This document shows, one piece after another, positions 9,118 through 17,071 of a stretch of 49,525 bases of DNA. Both the position numbers and the translations under genes were made by a program. A model generated the notes under the pieces. That model was not told the DNA's origin and searched no databases. It was given only the letters and a program-made list of their open reading frames with translations. The stretch comes from UBA2730 sp022793235 (GTDB lineage Bacteria > Bacillota_I > Bacilli_A > RF39 > UBA660). Location of the stretch: NCBI GenBank assembly GCA_949745755.1, contig CATJZL010000068.1, positions 1 to 49,525 on the forward strand, in the 5' to 3' direction. The first letter of the stretch is position 1, and each line of letters opens with the position of its first letter.

Positions 9118-9939
9118 TTATTTTTGACAAATTTCACAAAAATATGTTCCTCTTCCATCAATCTGTTCCTTTTTTATTTGAGAATGGCAATTTGGACATT
9201 CTTCTTTCTTTTTTCCATGTACTAATAATTCATTTTGAAATCGTCCATGTATTCCTTCTTCTGATGTAAAACTTTTAATTGTCGTTCCTCCAAGGTTAAT
9301 CGCTTTTTTTAAAATAATTCTTGTATTTTGAACAAGTCTATCGCAATCTTTTTCATTTAATTCTTTTGCCTTTTTATAGGGGTTTATTCCACTTCTAAAC
9401 AGTATCTCATCATCATAAATATTTCCTATTCCTGCAATTATGCTTTGATCTAGTAAAACTGTTTTTATATATTTATTTTTTGATTTAAATTTATCTAGAA
9501 GATATTTACTTGTAAGAGCTGGCGAATCAAATTCCAATCCTAAATCTTTTAATGGGGTATCTGTATATAATTTTTCTTTTTCAACTAAGTACATTTTTCC
9601 AAATTTTCTAACATCATGATAACGTAATTCTATTTTATCATCCAATGTAAATATAATGTGTTCGTGTTTATTTCGTTCTTCCCCTTTTTTTCTAAATGTA
9701 AATTTCCCTTCCATTCGAAGATGAATTAGTAGATAGTAATTGGATAGTTCGATTACAATAAATTTTCCTCGAGTTGTTATTTTTTTGATATTTTCTGCTC
9801 TTATCTTTTTTTTAAACACGTCTGTTTCTGGTTTTGCAATAATATTGTCCCAGTATATTTGTACATCTGTGATATTTTTATTTAAAATCTTTTTTTCTAA
9901 GGCTTTGCTGACTGTTATGACTTCTGGTTTTTCTGGCAT
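9118..9939 (-). CDS. mutM: formamidopyrimidine-DNA glycosylase
   Basis: This 273-residue base-excision enzyme removes 8-oxoguanine and cuts the abasic site. The N-terminus after Met is PEKPEV, keeping the catalytic Pro and Glu but with Lys for the usual Leu or Gly. It also has TTRGKFIVIEL, HLRMEGKF, the helix-two-turn-helix QSIIAGIGNIYDDEILF and a C-terminal zinc finger (CPNCHSQ...CEICQ). It is linked to polA, a common pairing for base-excision repair. SD AGAGGTG lies 5 nt before the ATG. Confidence 0.95.
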   Translation of the reverse strand: MPEKPEVITVSKALEKKILNKNITDVQIYWDNIIAKPETDVFKKKIRAENIKKITTRGKFIVIELSNYYLLIHLRMEGKFTFRKKGEERNKHEHIIFTLDDKIELRYHDVRKFGKMYLVEKEKLYTDTPLKDLGLEFDSPALTSKYLLDKFKSKNKYIKTVLLDQSIIAGIGNIYDDEILFRSGINPYKKAKELNEKDCDRLVQNTRIILKKAINLGGTTIKSFTSEEGIHGRFQNELLVHGKKKEECPNCHSQIKKEQIDGRGTYFCEICQK

Positions 9940-9957
9940 ATTACACCTCTTTACTTT

Positions 9958-10380
9958 CTATTTTCCTATTATATGTTTTCTTAGTACTTTCTCAAATGTA
10001 TTTGAGGTTATTTCTTGTTCTTTATTTTGTAAGAGATAATCTTCTGTTATTTTGAATGTTTCTATAATTGTATCTTCTGGTACTCTATCAATGGAGTGGC
10101 TTTTCTTTATTTTACAAATATTTTCTTCTACTCTTTCTCCATTTATACTTAAAATTCCCTCAATACATTTATACCTTTCAATATCTTTTAAGTGTTCATG
10201 TAAAAATACAAGAGATCCTTCTCTTAAATATAGGTAGGCTATTTCAAAATTATGTTCTACTAAATTGTAAGGACTTGGTATTTTATATATTATTCCTGAT
10301 GAAATGTTTGGGGATAAAAATGAAAATCTTCCATTTTCTATTTGACTATAGATATATCTTTTTATTTTCTCTTTTTTCAT
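9958..10380 (-). CDS. small cupin-like protein
   Basis: This 140-residue protein contains an exact cupin motif 1: G-x5-H-x-H-x4-E-x6-G, reading GSLVFLHEHLKDIERYKCIE plus G. A weaker motif 2 (SHSIDRVPEDTIIETFKI) supplies the third His and the final strand. Cupins bind a metal through these His/Glu residues; the substrate is not predictable. It sits 61 nt after polA and 18 nt before mutM, so a link with DNA repair or nucleotide damage is possible but is inference. I do not recognise the family. Confidence 0.6.
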   Translation of the reverse strand: MKKEKIKRYIYSQIENGRFSFLSPNISSGIIYKIPSPYNLVEHNFEIAYLYLREGSLVFLHEHLKDIERYKCIEGILSINGERVEENICKIKKSHSIDRVPEDTIIETFKITEDYLLQNKEQEITSNTFEKVLRKHIIGK

Positions 10381-10441
10381 TGTATCTCCTTTTTTTATTT
10401 TTTGTATATGATAATCGATATTCTTTTATTTGTAAAGATTT

Positions 10442-13063
10442 TTATTTGGCATCATATAAGTTTATTCCTGTTTCGATATCGACTTTTAAGGGAACAGATA
10501 ATTTATAGGTATTTTCCATTATGTTTCTTACAAGACTTTTTACCTCTTCTTGTTCTTCCTTTACAACATTAAAGACTAATTCATCATGAATTTGCATCAA
10601 CATCTTACTTTTTAAATTTTTTTCTTGTAATTCTTTATATATTTCTACCATCGCCTTTTTTAAAATATCTGCGGCACTTCCTTGTATTGGGGTATTTAAA
10701 GCCATTCTTTCACCACTATTTCTTATCATATGATTTTTACTTTTCAACTCTTCTATTACTCTTTTTCGATTCATAATTGTTGTAACATATCCTTTAAAAT
10801 AAGCAGAGTCTTTTTGAGTTTGCATGTATTCTTTTATACCTGGATAGGTCTTTAAGTAGTTGTCTAAAAAGCTTTTTGCTTCCTTTATATCTATTTTTAA
10901 GTCTTCGCTTAATCCAAAACTGCTAATACCATATAAAATACCAAAGTTTACAGCTTTTGCGGTGCGACGCATATCTTTTGTTACCTCTTCTTCTTTTACT
11001 TTAAAAATATCACTCGCCGTTTTAGTATGAATATCTTTATCCTTAATGAATGCTTCTTTTAAGTGTTCTACATTTGACATGTGAGCAAAGACTCTAAGTT
11101 CTACTTGCGAGTAATCACTGGAAAGTAAAACAGAATTTTTTTCTGCGATAAAAGCTTTTCGAATTCGTTTTCCATATTCATCTCGAATTGGAATATTTTG
11201 AAGATTTGGCTCAATACTAGAAAGTCTTCCAGTACGTGTTAAGGTTTGTGTATAAATCGTATGAATTTTTCCATCCTCTCTTATTTCTTTTTGTAGCCCC
11301 TCTGCATAGCCACTATTTATTTTAGATAGATGTCTATATTCTAATACCTTTTTTATAATGGGGTGTATGTCTATAATCTTCTCTAGTATTTCTTTACTTG
11401 TTGAATAAGATTCTTCTTTTGTTTTTTTGGGATAAGGAATACTTAGAATAGAAAAAAGAACTTGTCCTAATTGTTTTGGACTTGAAATATTAAATTCTAT
11501 TCCTGCATCTTTATAAATTTCTTCTGCTAAATTTTCTAGTTTTTCTTTTAATTCTTTACTTAATTCTTCTAAATATTGCTTATTTATTCTTATTCCTGTT
11601 AATTCCATATCTGCTAAGACGAAGCTTAATGGGAGTTCAATATTTGAAAACAGCTCACTTTCTCCTTCTTGTTCTAATTCTTCTATTAATTTTTCTCTTG
11701 TTTCATAGATGAATTCTGCCTTTATCATACAAACATTTTCTAATTGTTCTTCTTCTATTTCTTTTTTTCTCTTGATGCTTCCATATATTTCCTCATAAGG
11801 GGGTATATCATATTCAAAGTGTTTAGATAAAAAACTAATATCCTCTTTTACAACATAATCTAGAAGATAGGCTGCTATCATCGTATCAAATTCTACATTT
11901 TCTATTTTTATAGAATATTTATCTAGGGATACAATACTTTTTTTATTGTCATATGTATACTTTTTTGTTTTATTTGTAAAGATTTTTTGTAATTTTTCTT
12001 TTTCTGTCTTTATATTTTTTATAAATGTTTTTTCTAATCCATTATAAAGGCTTAATCCTATTATTTCTCCTCTACTGTATCCTCTTTGGTCCACTTCTAT
12101 ATAATAACTAAAGGGTTTTGTGTAATCAAACTCTTCTAGTTTTACTTTTTTGGTTTCTTTTTTTGCTTTCACTTCTCTTTTGACTTCTTCTTTTCCTGCG
12201 GTTAAACTATATTTTTTTATTAGAGAAGAAAATTCTAATTCTTGTAATAATTTTAGAAAGGGTTCTTGATTTATTCCATTGTATTTTAAATCTTCTAGTT
12301 GAAAATTAAGTGGTACTTGTCTGTAAATAGTTGCCATTTCATAACTCATATATGCGTCTTCTTTGCCTTCTAAAAGTTTTTCTTTTGTTTTTCCTGTAAT
12401 TTTATTTATATTTTCATATAGGTTATCTAGTGTTTTATATTCACTTAATAATTTTATAGCGGTCTTTTCACCTATTCCTTTTACACCTGGAATGTTATCA
12501 CTACTGTCTCCCATAAGGGCTTTTAAGTCAATCATTCCTATTGGCTCTACTCCATATGTTTCCTTAAATAAATCCTTATCCATACGAATAAAACCTGCCG
12601 TTTTTAGGAGTTTTACGTCTACTTCCTCGCTTATTAATTGTAATAGATCTTTATCGCTACTTATAATTGTGGCAATAAATTCATCTTCTTCCTCCACTAT
12701 TTTGCTTAAAGTTCCTATTATGTCATCTGCTTCATAATTTTCTATTTCGAAATGTTTTATTCCCATGGCATCTAGTATTTCTTTTGCTTTGGGAAACTGT
12801 AATCTTAACTCTTCTGGCATTACTGCACGTCCTGCTTTATAAAATTCATATTTTTCATGTCTAAATGTTTTTCCTTTATCGAAGGCTACTAACATATATT
12901 CTGGGTGCTCTTCTTCCATAATTTTATTTATCATATTAATAAAACCATAGACTCCATTCGTAGGAAACCCCTTAGAATTTTTCATTATGTTTCCAGTATA
13001 GCTTGTTGCAAAATAGCTTCTAAATAATAGATTATTTCCATCTACTAATATTACTTTTTTCAT
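10442..13063 (-). CDS. polA: DNA polymerase I
   Basis: This 873-residue enzyme fills gaps and removes RNA primers. Order: 5' nuclease (residues 1 to about 290, with LVDGNNLLFR and GDSSDNIPGVKGIGEKTA), a 3'-5' exonuclease-like domain, then the polymerase with motif A SSDYSQVELRVFAH, motif B RRTAKAVNFGILYG and motif C MQIHDELVF. The exonuclease domain reads YIEVDQ where DxE is expected and lacks the YxxxD of ExoIII, so proofreading is probably lost, as in Bacillus Pol I. I chose the ATG at 13063 (SD AAGGTG, 9 nt) over upstream GTG/ATG codons. Confidence 0.93.
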   Translation of the reverse strand: MKKVILVDGNNLLFRSYFATSYTGNIMKNSKGFPTNGVYGFINMINKIMEEEHPEYMLVAFDKGKTFRHEKYEFYKAGRAVMPEELRLQFPKAKEILDAMGIKHFEIENYEADDIIGTLSKIVEEEDEFIATIISSDKDLLQLISEEVDVKLLKTAGFIRMDKDLFKETYGVEPIGMIDLKALMGDSSDNIPGVKGIGEKTAIKLLSEYKTLDNLYENINKITGKTKEKLLEGKEDAYMSYEMATIYRQVPLNFQLEDLKYNGINQEPFLKLLQELEFSSLIKKYSLTAGKEEVKREVKAKKETKKVKLEEFDYTKPFSYYIEVDQRGYSRGEIIGLSLYNGLEKTFIKNIKTEKEKLQKIFTNKTKKYTYDNKKSIVSLDKYSIKIENVEFDTMIAAYLLDYVVKEDISFLSKHFEYDIPPYEEIYGSIKRKKEIEEEQLENVCMIKAEFIYETREKLIEELEQEGESELFSNIELPLSFVLADMELTGIRINKQYLEELSKELKEKLENLAEEIYKDAGIEFNISSPKQLGQVLFSILSIPYPKKTKEESYSTSKEILEKIIDIHPIIKKVLEYRHLSKINSGYAEGLQKEIREDGKIHTIYTQTLTRTGRLSSIEPNLQNIPIRDEYGKRIRKAFIAEKNSVLLSSDYSQVELRVFAHMSNVEHLKEAFIKDKDIHTKTASDIFKVKEEEVTKDMRRTAKAVNFGILYGISSFGLSEDLKIDIKEAKSFLDNYLKTYPGIKEYMQTQKDSAYFKGYVTTIMNRKRVIEELKSKNHMIRNSGERMALNTPIQGSAADILKKAMVEIYKELQEKNLKSKMLMQIHDELVFNVVKEEQEEVKSLVRNIMENTYKLSVPLKVDIETGINLYDAK

Positions 13064-13250
13064 AAAATACATCACCTTTTCTATTGTCTATTATATAAGA
13101 ATTTGATTTAAATTAAAAGTGTTAAGTTAAAGTGTTCTTTATAAAAGAATTTTTGTTATTATTCTTCTTTTTATTTTTTCATTGAATTATTTAATTGATT
13201 ATACTTTACCAGTACTTTTTACAGAGGAAACACAACCGAATATTAATAAG

Positions 13251-13287
13251 ATAGTTAATCTGATAAATGTTAGATTAGCTATTTTTT
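13251..13287 (+). terminator. hairpin with T-run upstream of lexA
   Basis: ATAGTTAATCT and AGATTAGCTAT form an 11-bp stem with one G-T pair, followed by six T on the plus strand. No plus-strand gene precedes it. It may end an unseen short transcript or act as an attenuator if lexA is also read from farther upstream. Confidence 0.4.
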
Positions 13288-13315
13288 CCTCTCTTATTGT
13301 AACTGTTTTCATTCT

Positions 13316-13344
13316 TTGACAGCTATTCTATTTTATGTTATTCT
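13316..13344 (+). promoter_or_regulatory. promoter of lexA-like gene
   Basis: A perfect TTGACA (13316-13321), a 17-nt spacer and TATTCT (13339-13344) precede the ATG by 23 nt. SD AGGAG lies 7 nt before the start. I saw no Bacillus-type GAAC-N4-GTTC box in the 290-bp polA/lexA divergent region. Confidence 0.6.
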
Positions 13345-13367
13345 ACAATTAATTATAGGAGAAAATT

Positions 13368-13979
13368 ATGGAAAGAGAAACATTAACTCTAAAACAAAAA
13401 GAAATCTTGCAAATGATAAAAAAGTTTATTGCTGATAATAGTTATCCACCTACTGTTCGAGAAATAGCAAAGGAACTCAATATTGCTAGTACTGCAACTA
13501 TTCATTTTCATATTAAACATTTAGTGGAAAAGGGATATTTATCAAAGGGAGAAAAAAATCGTGATTTAAAATTGTTAGTTCCTAATGAATTTGTTGGTCA
13601 AACAAATTCAGTTGTTCATGTTCCTTTCATTGATTGGAATACACAAAATATTATAGAGTCTATACAGATACCAACCAAGCTTTTTCCTATACCTACTTGT
13701 CTACTTAGTGATGAGAAGAAGTCTTTTATTTTGCAAGTACAAAATCAGCATTTAGAAAATTATGGCATACAGGATAATGATATTTTAATTGTAGAAAAAA
13801 AAATTACAGCTAATCATAATGAAATTATTGTTTTTCTATCTAAAGAAAAGGCACTTTATGTAAAAAAAATTTTTAAAAAAGAGAACCAATTTTATTTTTA
13901 TGATAATCATTTTGAACCTCTTTCTATTCATGAGTTTATTATTATAGGTAAAGTTATTGGACTTTATAGAACGTTTTAA
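13368..13979 (+). CDS. lexA: LexA-family repressor lacking autocleavage residues
   Basis: This 203-residue protein has a clear LexA winged HTH (residues 5-70; YPPTVREIAKELNIASTATI) and a C-terminal S24-like fold that aligns along its length. The key residues are not all kept. The Ala-Gly cleavage pair is Gln93-Asn94. The catalytic Ser is His128 (QVQNQHLENYGIQDND against the usual V-x-G-x-S-M-x3-GI-x-DGD). Only the Lys (Lys166, YVKKI) remains. Known LexA proteins cut themselves when RecA filaments form; this one should not. It may be a permanent repressor or respond to another signal. It is one of the few plus-strand genes. Confidence 0.8.
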   Translation: MERETLTLKQKEILQMIKKFIADNSYPPTVREIAKELNIASTATIHFHIKHLVEKGYLSKGEKNRDLKLLVPNEFVGQTNSVVHVPFIDWNTQNIIESIQIPTKLFPIPTCLLSDEKKSFILQVQNQHLENYGIQDNDILIVEKKITANHNEIIVFLSKEKALYVKKIFKKENQFYFYDNHFEPLSIHEFIIIGKVIGLYRTF

Positions 13980-14008
13980 TCTTTATCCCCCCTATATTTT
14001 CTATTTAA

Positions 14009-14040
14009 ATAAAAAAGAGCTTATTTTATAAACTCTTGTA
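14009..14040 (-). terminator. terminator after tcdA
   Basis: On the minus strand, AAGAG and CTCTT enclose a 15-nt AT-rich loop followed by TTTT, overlapping the tcdA stop codon. It also lies between the convergent lexA and tcdA genes. Confidence 0.4.
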
Positions 14041-14701
14041 TAATATGATTTGCTATTAAAAGACCACCTATAGCTGGCGTAAAAATACTCGTCGCTATTT
14101 CTTTTTCTTTTTTCTTTGGTATCTCACTACTATATAAAACATTTAGTTTTTTGTTTATATTTTCATCTTTTAAAAACTTTCTCAATATTCTTGCTATTGG
14201 ATCTCCACTTGTTTTTTTAATATTTATAATCTCAAGCTTTGTTGGATCCATTCTATTTCCTATCCCCATTGAAGAAATAATTTTTATATCTTGTTCTAAT
14301 GCATATTTTATTACTTGTTTTTTTGTTTTAATGCTGTCACAGCAATCTGCTAAATAATCTATCTTATATTGAAAAAGTTCTAAATAATTTTTTTCATCTA
14401 TAAACTTATCAATTTTAATTACATTACACTTTGGATTTATGTCCTTTATTCTTTTTTCTAATATATCTACTTTCTTTTTTCCTATAGTAGATTCTAGTGC
14501 TATTATTTGTCTATTTATATTTGTACTATCTATTATGTCATTATCAACTATAATTATATTTTCAATTGTACTTCTCACGAGTGATTCGACTACATAACCT
14601 CCTACTCCCCCTATTCCCAAAACTAATACTGTTTTTCCTTTTATTTTTTGTATATTTTGTTCTCCTATTAACAAATTAAATCTTGCAAATTTATCATTCA
14701 T
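14021..14701 (-). CDS. tcdA: tRNA t6A dehydratase (E1-like ThiF/TcdA family)
   Basis: This 226-residue E1-like enzyme starts with FARFNLLIGEQNIQKIKGKT and the nucleotide-binding GIGGVGGYVVESLVRS. DxNRQ appears as STNINRQI, and the late GDPIARILRKFLK segment is typical of TcdA (YgdL/CsdL). TcdA uses ATP to cyclise t6A at position 37 of ANN-decoding tRNAs to ct6A. There is no zinc-binding Cys cluster. Its ATG overlaps the stop of a 32-codon ORF (TAATG), so translation is coupled. Confidence 0.85.
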   Translation of the reverse strand: MNDKFARFNLLIGEQNIQKIKGKTVLVLGIGGVGGYVVESLVRSTIENIIIVDNDIIDSTNINRQIIALESTIGKKKVDILEKRIKDINPKCNVIKIDKFIDEKNYLELFQYKIDYLADCCDSIKTKKQVIKYALEQDIKIISSMGIGNRMDPTKLEIINIKKTSGDPIARILRKFLKDENINKKLNVLYSSEIPKKKEKEIATSIFTPAIGGLLIANHIIQEFIK

Positions 14702-14799
14702 TAAGCTGCCTCTTTCTTGCTTTCTTTTTTTGTTGTTGTTTTTTGTTTAATCTTTATATTAACTATTTCATTTTCTTTTATTATTGGAATTATTAACAT
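14701..14799 (-). CDS. 32-residue Lys-rich small protein coupled to tcdA
   Basis: This 33-codon frame (including stop) has a strong SD GAGGTG 5 nt before its ATG, and its TAA overlaps the tcdA ATG. The peptide is hydrophobic at the start (MLIIPII) and Lys/Thr-rich after, ending KKESKKEAA. It has no recognisable family. The position suggests a translational coupler or leader for tcdA, or a tiny basic protein. It lies 44 nt below the terminator of a structured RNA. Confidence 0.5.
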   Translation of the reverse strand: MLIIPIIKENEIVNIKIKQKTTTKKESKKEAA

Positions 14800-14842
14800 T
14801 CAATCACCTCAGCATGATTTTATCACTGTTTTTATTTTTATG

Positions 14843-14874
14843 CAAAAAAAATGCCAAAAGAGCGGTCTTGGCAT
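14843..14874 (-). terminator. intrinsic terminator of the structured RNA
   Basis: ATGCCAA (14851-14857) and TTGGCAT (14868-14874) form the stem; the minus strand then reads eight T. The 5' arm overlaps the distal part of the closing helix of the RNA, so the two could compete. Confidence 0.75.
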
Positions 14875-15042
14875 AACGATAAAACCTGTTCTTACAGGTG
14901 GGTACATCTAGACTATCATTAGGATCCCTAAAGCAGTTTAGGTATTCAACACAGAATAGCCATCGATATTCCCTTATCGTCACTTTAGTGGTTTTATATT
15001 TTGCTAGTATCGCATCTTTTAGCATCTTATATTTCTATCTAT
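14843..15042 (-). ncRNA. structured RNA with own promoter and terminator, 6S-like
   Basis: A block of about 200 nt with clearly higher GC than its surroundings. On the minus strand ATAAAACC pairs with GGTTTTAT as a closing stem. Inside are the hairpins CCTAAA/TTTAGG and CGATA/TATCG, an arm GGCTAT/ATAGTC and ACCTGT/ACAGGT. It ends in ATGCCAA/TTGGCAT plus eight T. A promoter lies at 15049-15077. Size and rod shape fit 6S RNA. The alternative is a cis-regulatory leader for the small ORF and tcdA. I could not assign a family. Confidence 0.55.
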
Positions 15043-15048
15043 ATATAG

Positions 15049-15077
15049 AATATACCATATTACAATTTATTATACAA
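15049..15077 (-). promoter_or_regulatory. promoter of structured RNA
   Basis: Minus strand TTGTAT (15072-15077), 17-nt spacer, TATATT (15049-15054). The start would fall near 15042. Confidence 0.45.
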
Positions 15078-15130
15078 GCAAAACATATGAATTTGTCTTA
15101 TTCTTATAATTCAATTTATTTACTCATATA

Positions 15131-15165
15131 AAAAACTCATTTCTTGGATATAAGAAATGAATTTT
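15131..15165 (-). terminator. terminator after tsf
   Basis: TCATTTCTT and AAGAAATGA form a 9-bp stem; the minus strand continues into a T-run. It ends the rpsB-tsf transcript 16 nt after the tsf stop. Confidence 0.75.
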
Positions 15166-15180
15166 TAATCATCTATCTAC

Positions 15181-16059
15181 CTATTTAGTAGCATTTACTT
15201 GATTCATAACTTCACTAGCAAAATCTTCTTCTTTTTTCTCAATTCCTTCTCCTACTGCAAAGCGAATCATAGACTTAATTTGACCACCATTATTTTTAAC
15301 AAAGGTTCCCACATTTATACTAGAATCCTTAACAAATTCTTGTTCTACTAAGCAATTTTCTTTATAAAATTTATTTATTCTACCATTTACCATTTTTTCA
15401 GCTATATCTGCAGGTTTTCCTTCATTCATAACTTGTTCTTTGATAATTTCCTTTTCATGATTTAAAACTTCTTCAGGTACTTCTTCTTTTGTTACACATA
15501 TAGGATTCATTGCAGCAGCGTGCATAGCGACATCTTTTAAGACATCTTCACTTACTCCACTTCCTACAATTAAAGAACCAATTCTTCCACCCATATGAAT
15601 ATAACTACCAAAGCTCTCATTACTTTCCTTTGTTATTTTTTCAAATCTTCTAAAGCTTATTTTTTCTCCTATTTTGGCAATTAATGCTATTAACTTATCA
15701 TTAATTGTTTCTTCTCCATCCTTTATTTGTAAAGCTTCTTCTACTGTTGTTACTTCGTTATTTAATAAAGCATCTGCTAAGTAATTCGTAAAATCTATAA
15801 ATTCATTATTTTTAGCAACAAAATCTGTTTCAGAATTGACTTCTAAAATTACAGCGTTTTCTCCTTCTATTTTGATTGTACAGATACCTTCTGCTGCTAT
15901 TCTAGATTCTTTTTTTGCTGCTTTATTCATTCCTTTTTTTCTTAAATAGTCAATAGCTTGTTCTATATCTCCATTGCATTCTTCTAGAGCTTTTTTACAA
16001 TCAAGCATACCTGAGCCTGTGCGCTCTCTTAATTCTTTTACATCACTTGCCTTATACAT
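15181..16059 (-). CDS. tsf: elongation factor Ts
   Basis: This 292-residue nucleotide-exchange factor regenerates EF-Tu-GTP. The N-terminal UBA-like domain contains ELRERTGSGMLDCKKAL, and the core shows NSETDFVAKN, the signature contact with EF-Tu. The length is normal for Firmicutes. It lies 14 nt after rpsB in the usual rpsB-tsf pair. An SD of the AAGGAG type precedes the ATG. Confidence 0.97.
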   Translation of the reverse strand: MYKASDVKELRERTGSGMLDCKKALEECNGDIEQAIDYLRKKGMNKAAKKESRIAAEGICTIKIEGENAVILEVNSETDFVAKNNEFIDFTNYLADALLNNEVTTVEEALQIKDGEETINDKLIALIAKIGEKISFRRFEKITKESNESFGSYIHMGGRIGSLIVGSGVSEDVLKDVAMHAAAMNPICVTKEEVPEEVLNHEKEIIKEQVMNEGKPADIAEKMVNGRINKFYKENCLVEQEFVKDSSINVGTFVKNNGGQIKSMIRFAVGEGIEKKEEDFASEVMNQVNATK

Positions 16060-16073
16060 AAATATTCTCCTTT

Positions 16074-16982
16074 TTAGCTTAGTGCTTCTATTAATTCTTG
16101 TTTTTTCATAGTTGAGTAACCTTTTATACCTTTTTCTTTTGCCATATTTTTTAGGTCATTAAGAGTTAATTCTTCAAAATTTTCTGTGGTTATTTCTTTT
16201 TCTTCTTTATTTTCTCTCTTTACTTCTTTTTTTGATGTATTACTATTATTATTTGCTTTTTTTGGCTTTTCTTCTTCTGTAATAAAATCTAAAATTTCTT
16301 TCCCATTTACTTCACTAATAGCATTTGTTAGAACACCTAATACTACTTTTACTGCACGTATTGCATCATCATTTCCAGGTATAACATAATCAACTAAATC
16401 TGGATCACAATTTGTATCTACGATACCAAATACTGGAATTCCTAAAATGTGTGCCTCTTTAATAGCGTTTTCTTCTTTACGAGGATCTACTATTACTAAT
16501 GCTTGAGGAATTTTATTCATTTCACGTATTCCTCTTAAGTTTTTATTTAGTTTTTCATATTCTTTTCTAATTTTTATAACTTCTTTTTTAGGTAGTAAAT
16601 CGAAAGTTCCATCACTTTCCATCTTATCAATTTCATCCATTCTCTTAATTCTAGAACGAATTGTTTTGAAATTAGTCAGCGTCCCACCTAACCATCTTTC
16701 ATTTACAAAGTACATTCCTACTCTTTCAGCACATTCTTCTGCAGCTTCTTGGGCTTGTTTTTTTGTTCCTACAAATAAAATTTGTCCGCCCTCTTCTGCT
16801 ATTTTTTTCATGGCTTCATAAGCCTCTTCTAATTTTTTTACTGTTTTTGCTAAATCTATAATATAAATATCATCTCTTGTTGTATAGATGTATTCCTTCA
16901 TTTTAGGATTCCATCTTCTTTTTTGATGTCCAAAATGAACACCAGCTTCTAATAAATAATTCATTGATACAATTGTACTCAT
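16074..16982 (-). CDS. rpsB: 30S ribosomal protein S2 with C-terminal Rho-N/SAP-like tail
   Basis: Residues 1 to about 230 of this 302-residue protein are canonical S2 (LEAGVHFGHQKRRWNPKMK, IVDPRKEENAIKEAHILGIP, NTNCDPDLVDYVIPGNDDAI-type segments). A charged linker of Lys/Glu/Asn follows, then a 35-residue helical module LTLNDLKNMAKEKGIKGYST plus MKKQELIEAL. This tail resembles Rho-N/SAP-type nucleic-acid-binding motifs and is nearly the same as the tail of L20 two genes upstream. E. coli S2 ends near residue 241. SD GGAG lies 8 nt before the ATG; a structured leader lies at 17025-17057. Confidence 0.95.
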   Translation of the reverse strand: MSTIVSMNYLLEAGVHFGHQKRRWNPKMKEYIYTTRDDIYIIDLAKTVKKLEEAYEAMKKIAEEGGQILFVGTKKQAQEAAEECAERVGMYFVNERWLGGTLTNFKTIRSRIKRMDEIDKMESDGTFDLLPKKEVIKIRKEYEKLNKNLRGIREMNKIPQALVIVDPRKEENAIKEAHILGIPVFGIVDTNCDPDLVDYVIPGNDDAIRAVKVVLGVLTNAISEVNGKEILDFITEEEKPKKANNNSNTSKKEVKRENKEEKEITTENFEELTLNDLKNMAKEKGIKGYSTMKKQELIEALS

Positions 16983-17024
16983 ATATTTTTCTCCTTTTTG
17001 TTTTGTTTCTTCTACTAATCTTAT

Positions 17025-17057
17025 GATTTACCACCCTAGGAGGGCACTCGATAAATC
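17025..17057 (-). promoter_or_regulatory. structured leader upstream of rpsB
   Basis: On the minus strand GATTTA and TAAATC enclose an inner hairpin CCCT-CCT-AGGG, 43 nt upstream of the rpsB start, in an otherwise AT-rich spacer. Its position fits an S2-type autoregulatory leader. There is no T-run. Confidence 0.45.
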
Positions 17058-17071
17058 CATAATTAGTATGT

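Noticed and set aside
13131..13319. A 63-codon plus-strand open frame with two hydrophobic segments between polA and lexA
   Set aside because: It has no ATG or GTG and no SD (only a TTG without a ribosome site), ends inside the lexA promoter and contains a terminator-like hairpin. AT-rich intergenic DNA gives such frames by chance.
14851..15024. Purine riboswitch, suggested by CCTAATGATA
   Set aside because: The J2/3 sequence TCTACC and the kissing loops are missing, and the pairings found do not match that fold.
14804..15025. A 73-codon minus-strand frame over the structured RNA
   Set aside because: It lies on the hairpins and the terminator, ends past the T-run and matches no protein pattern; the RNA structure explains the sequence better.
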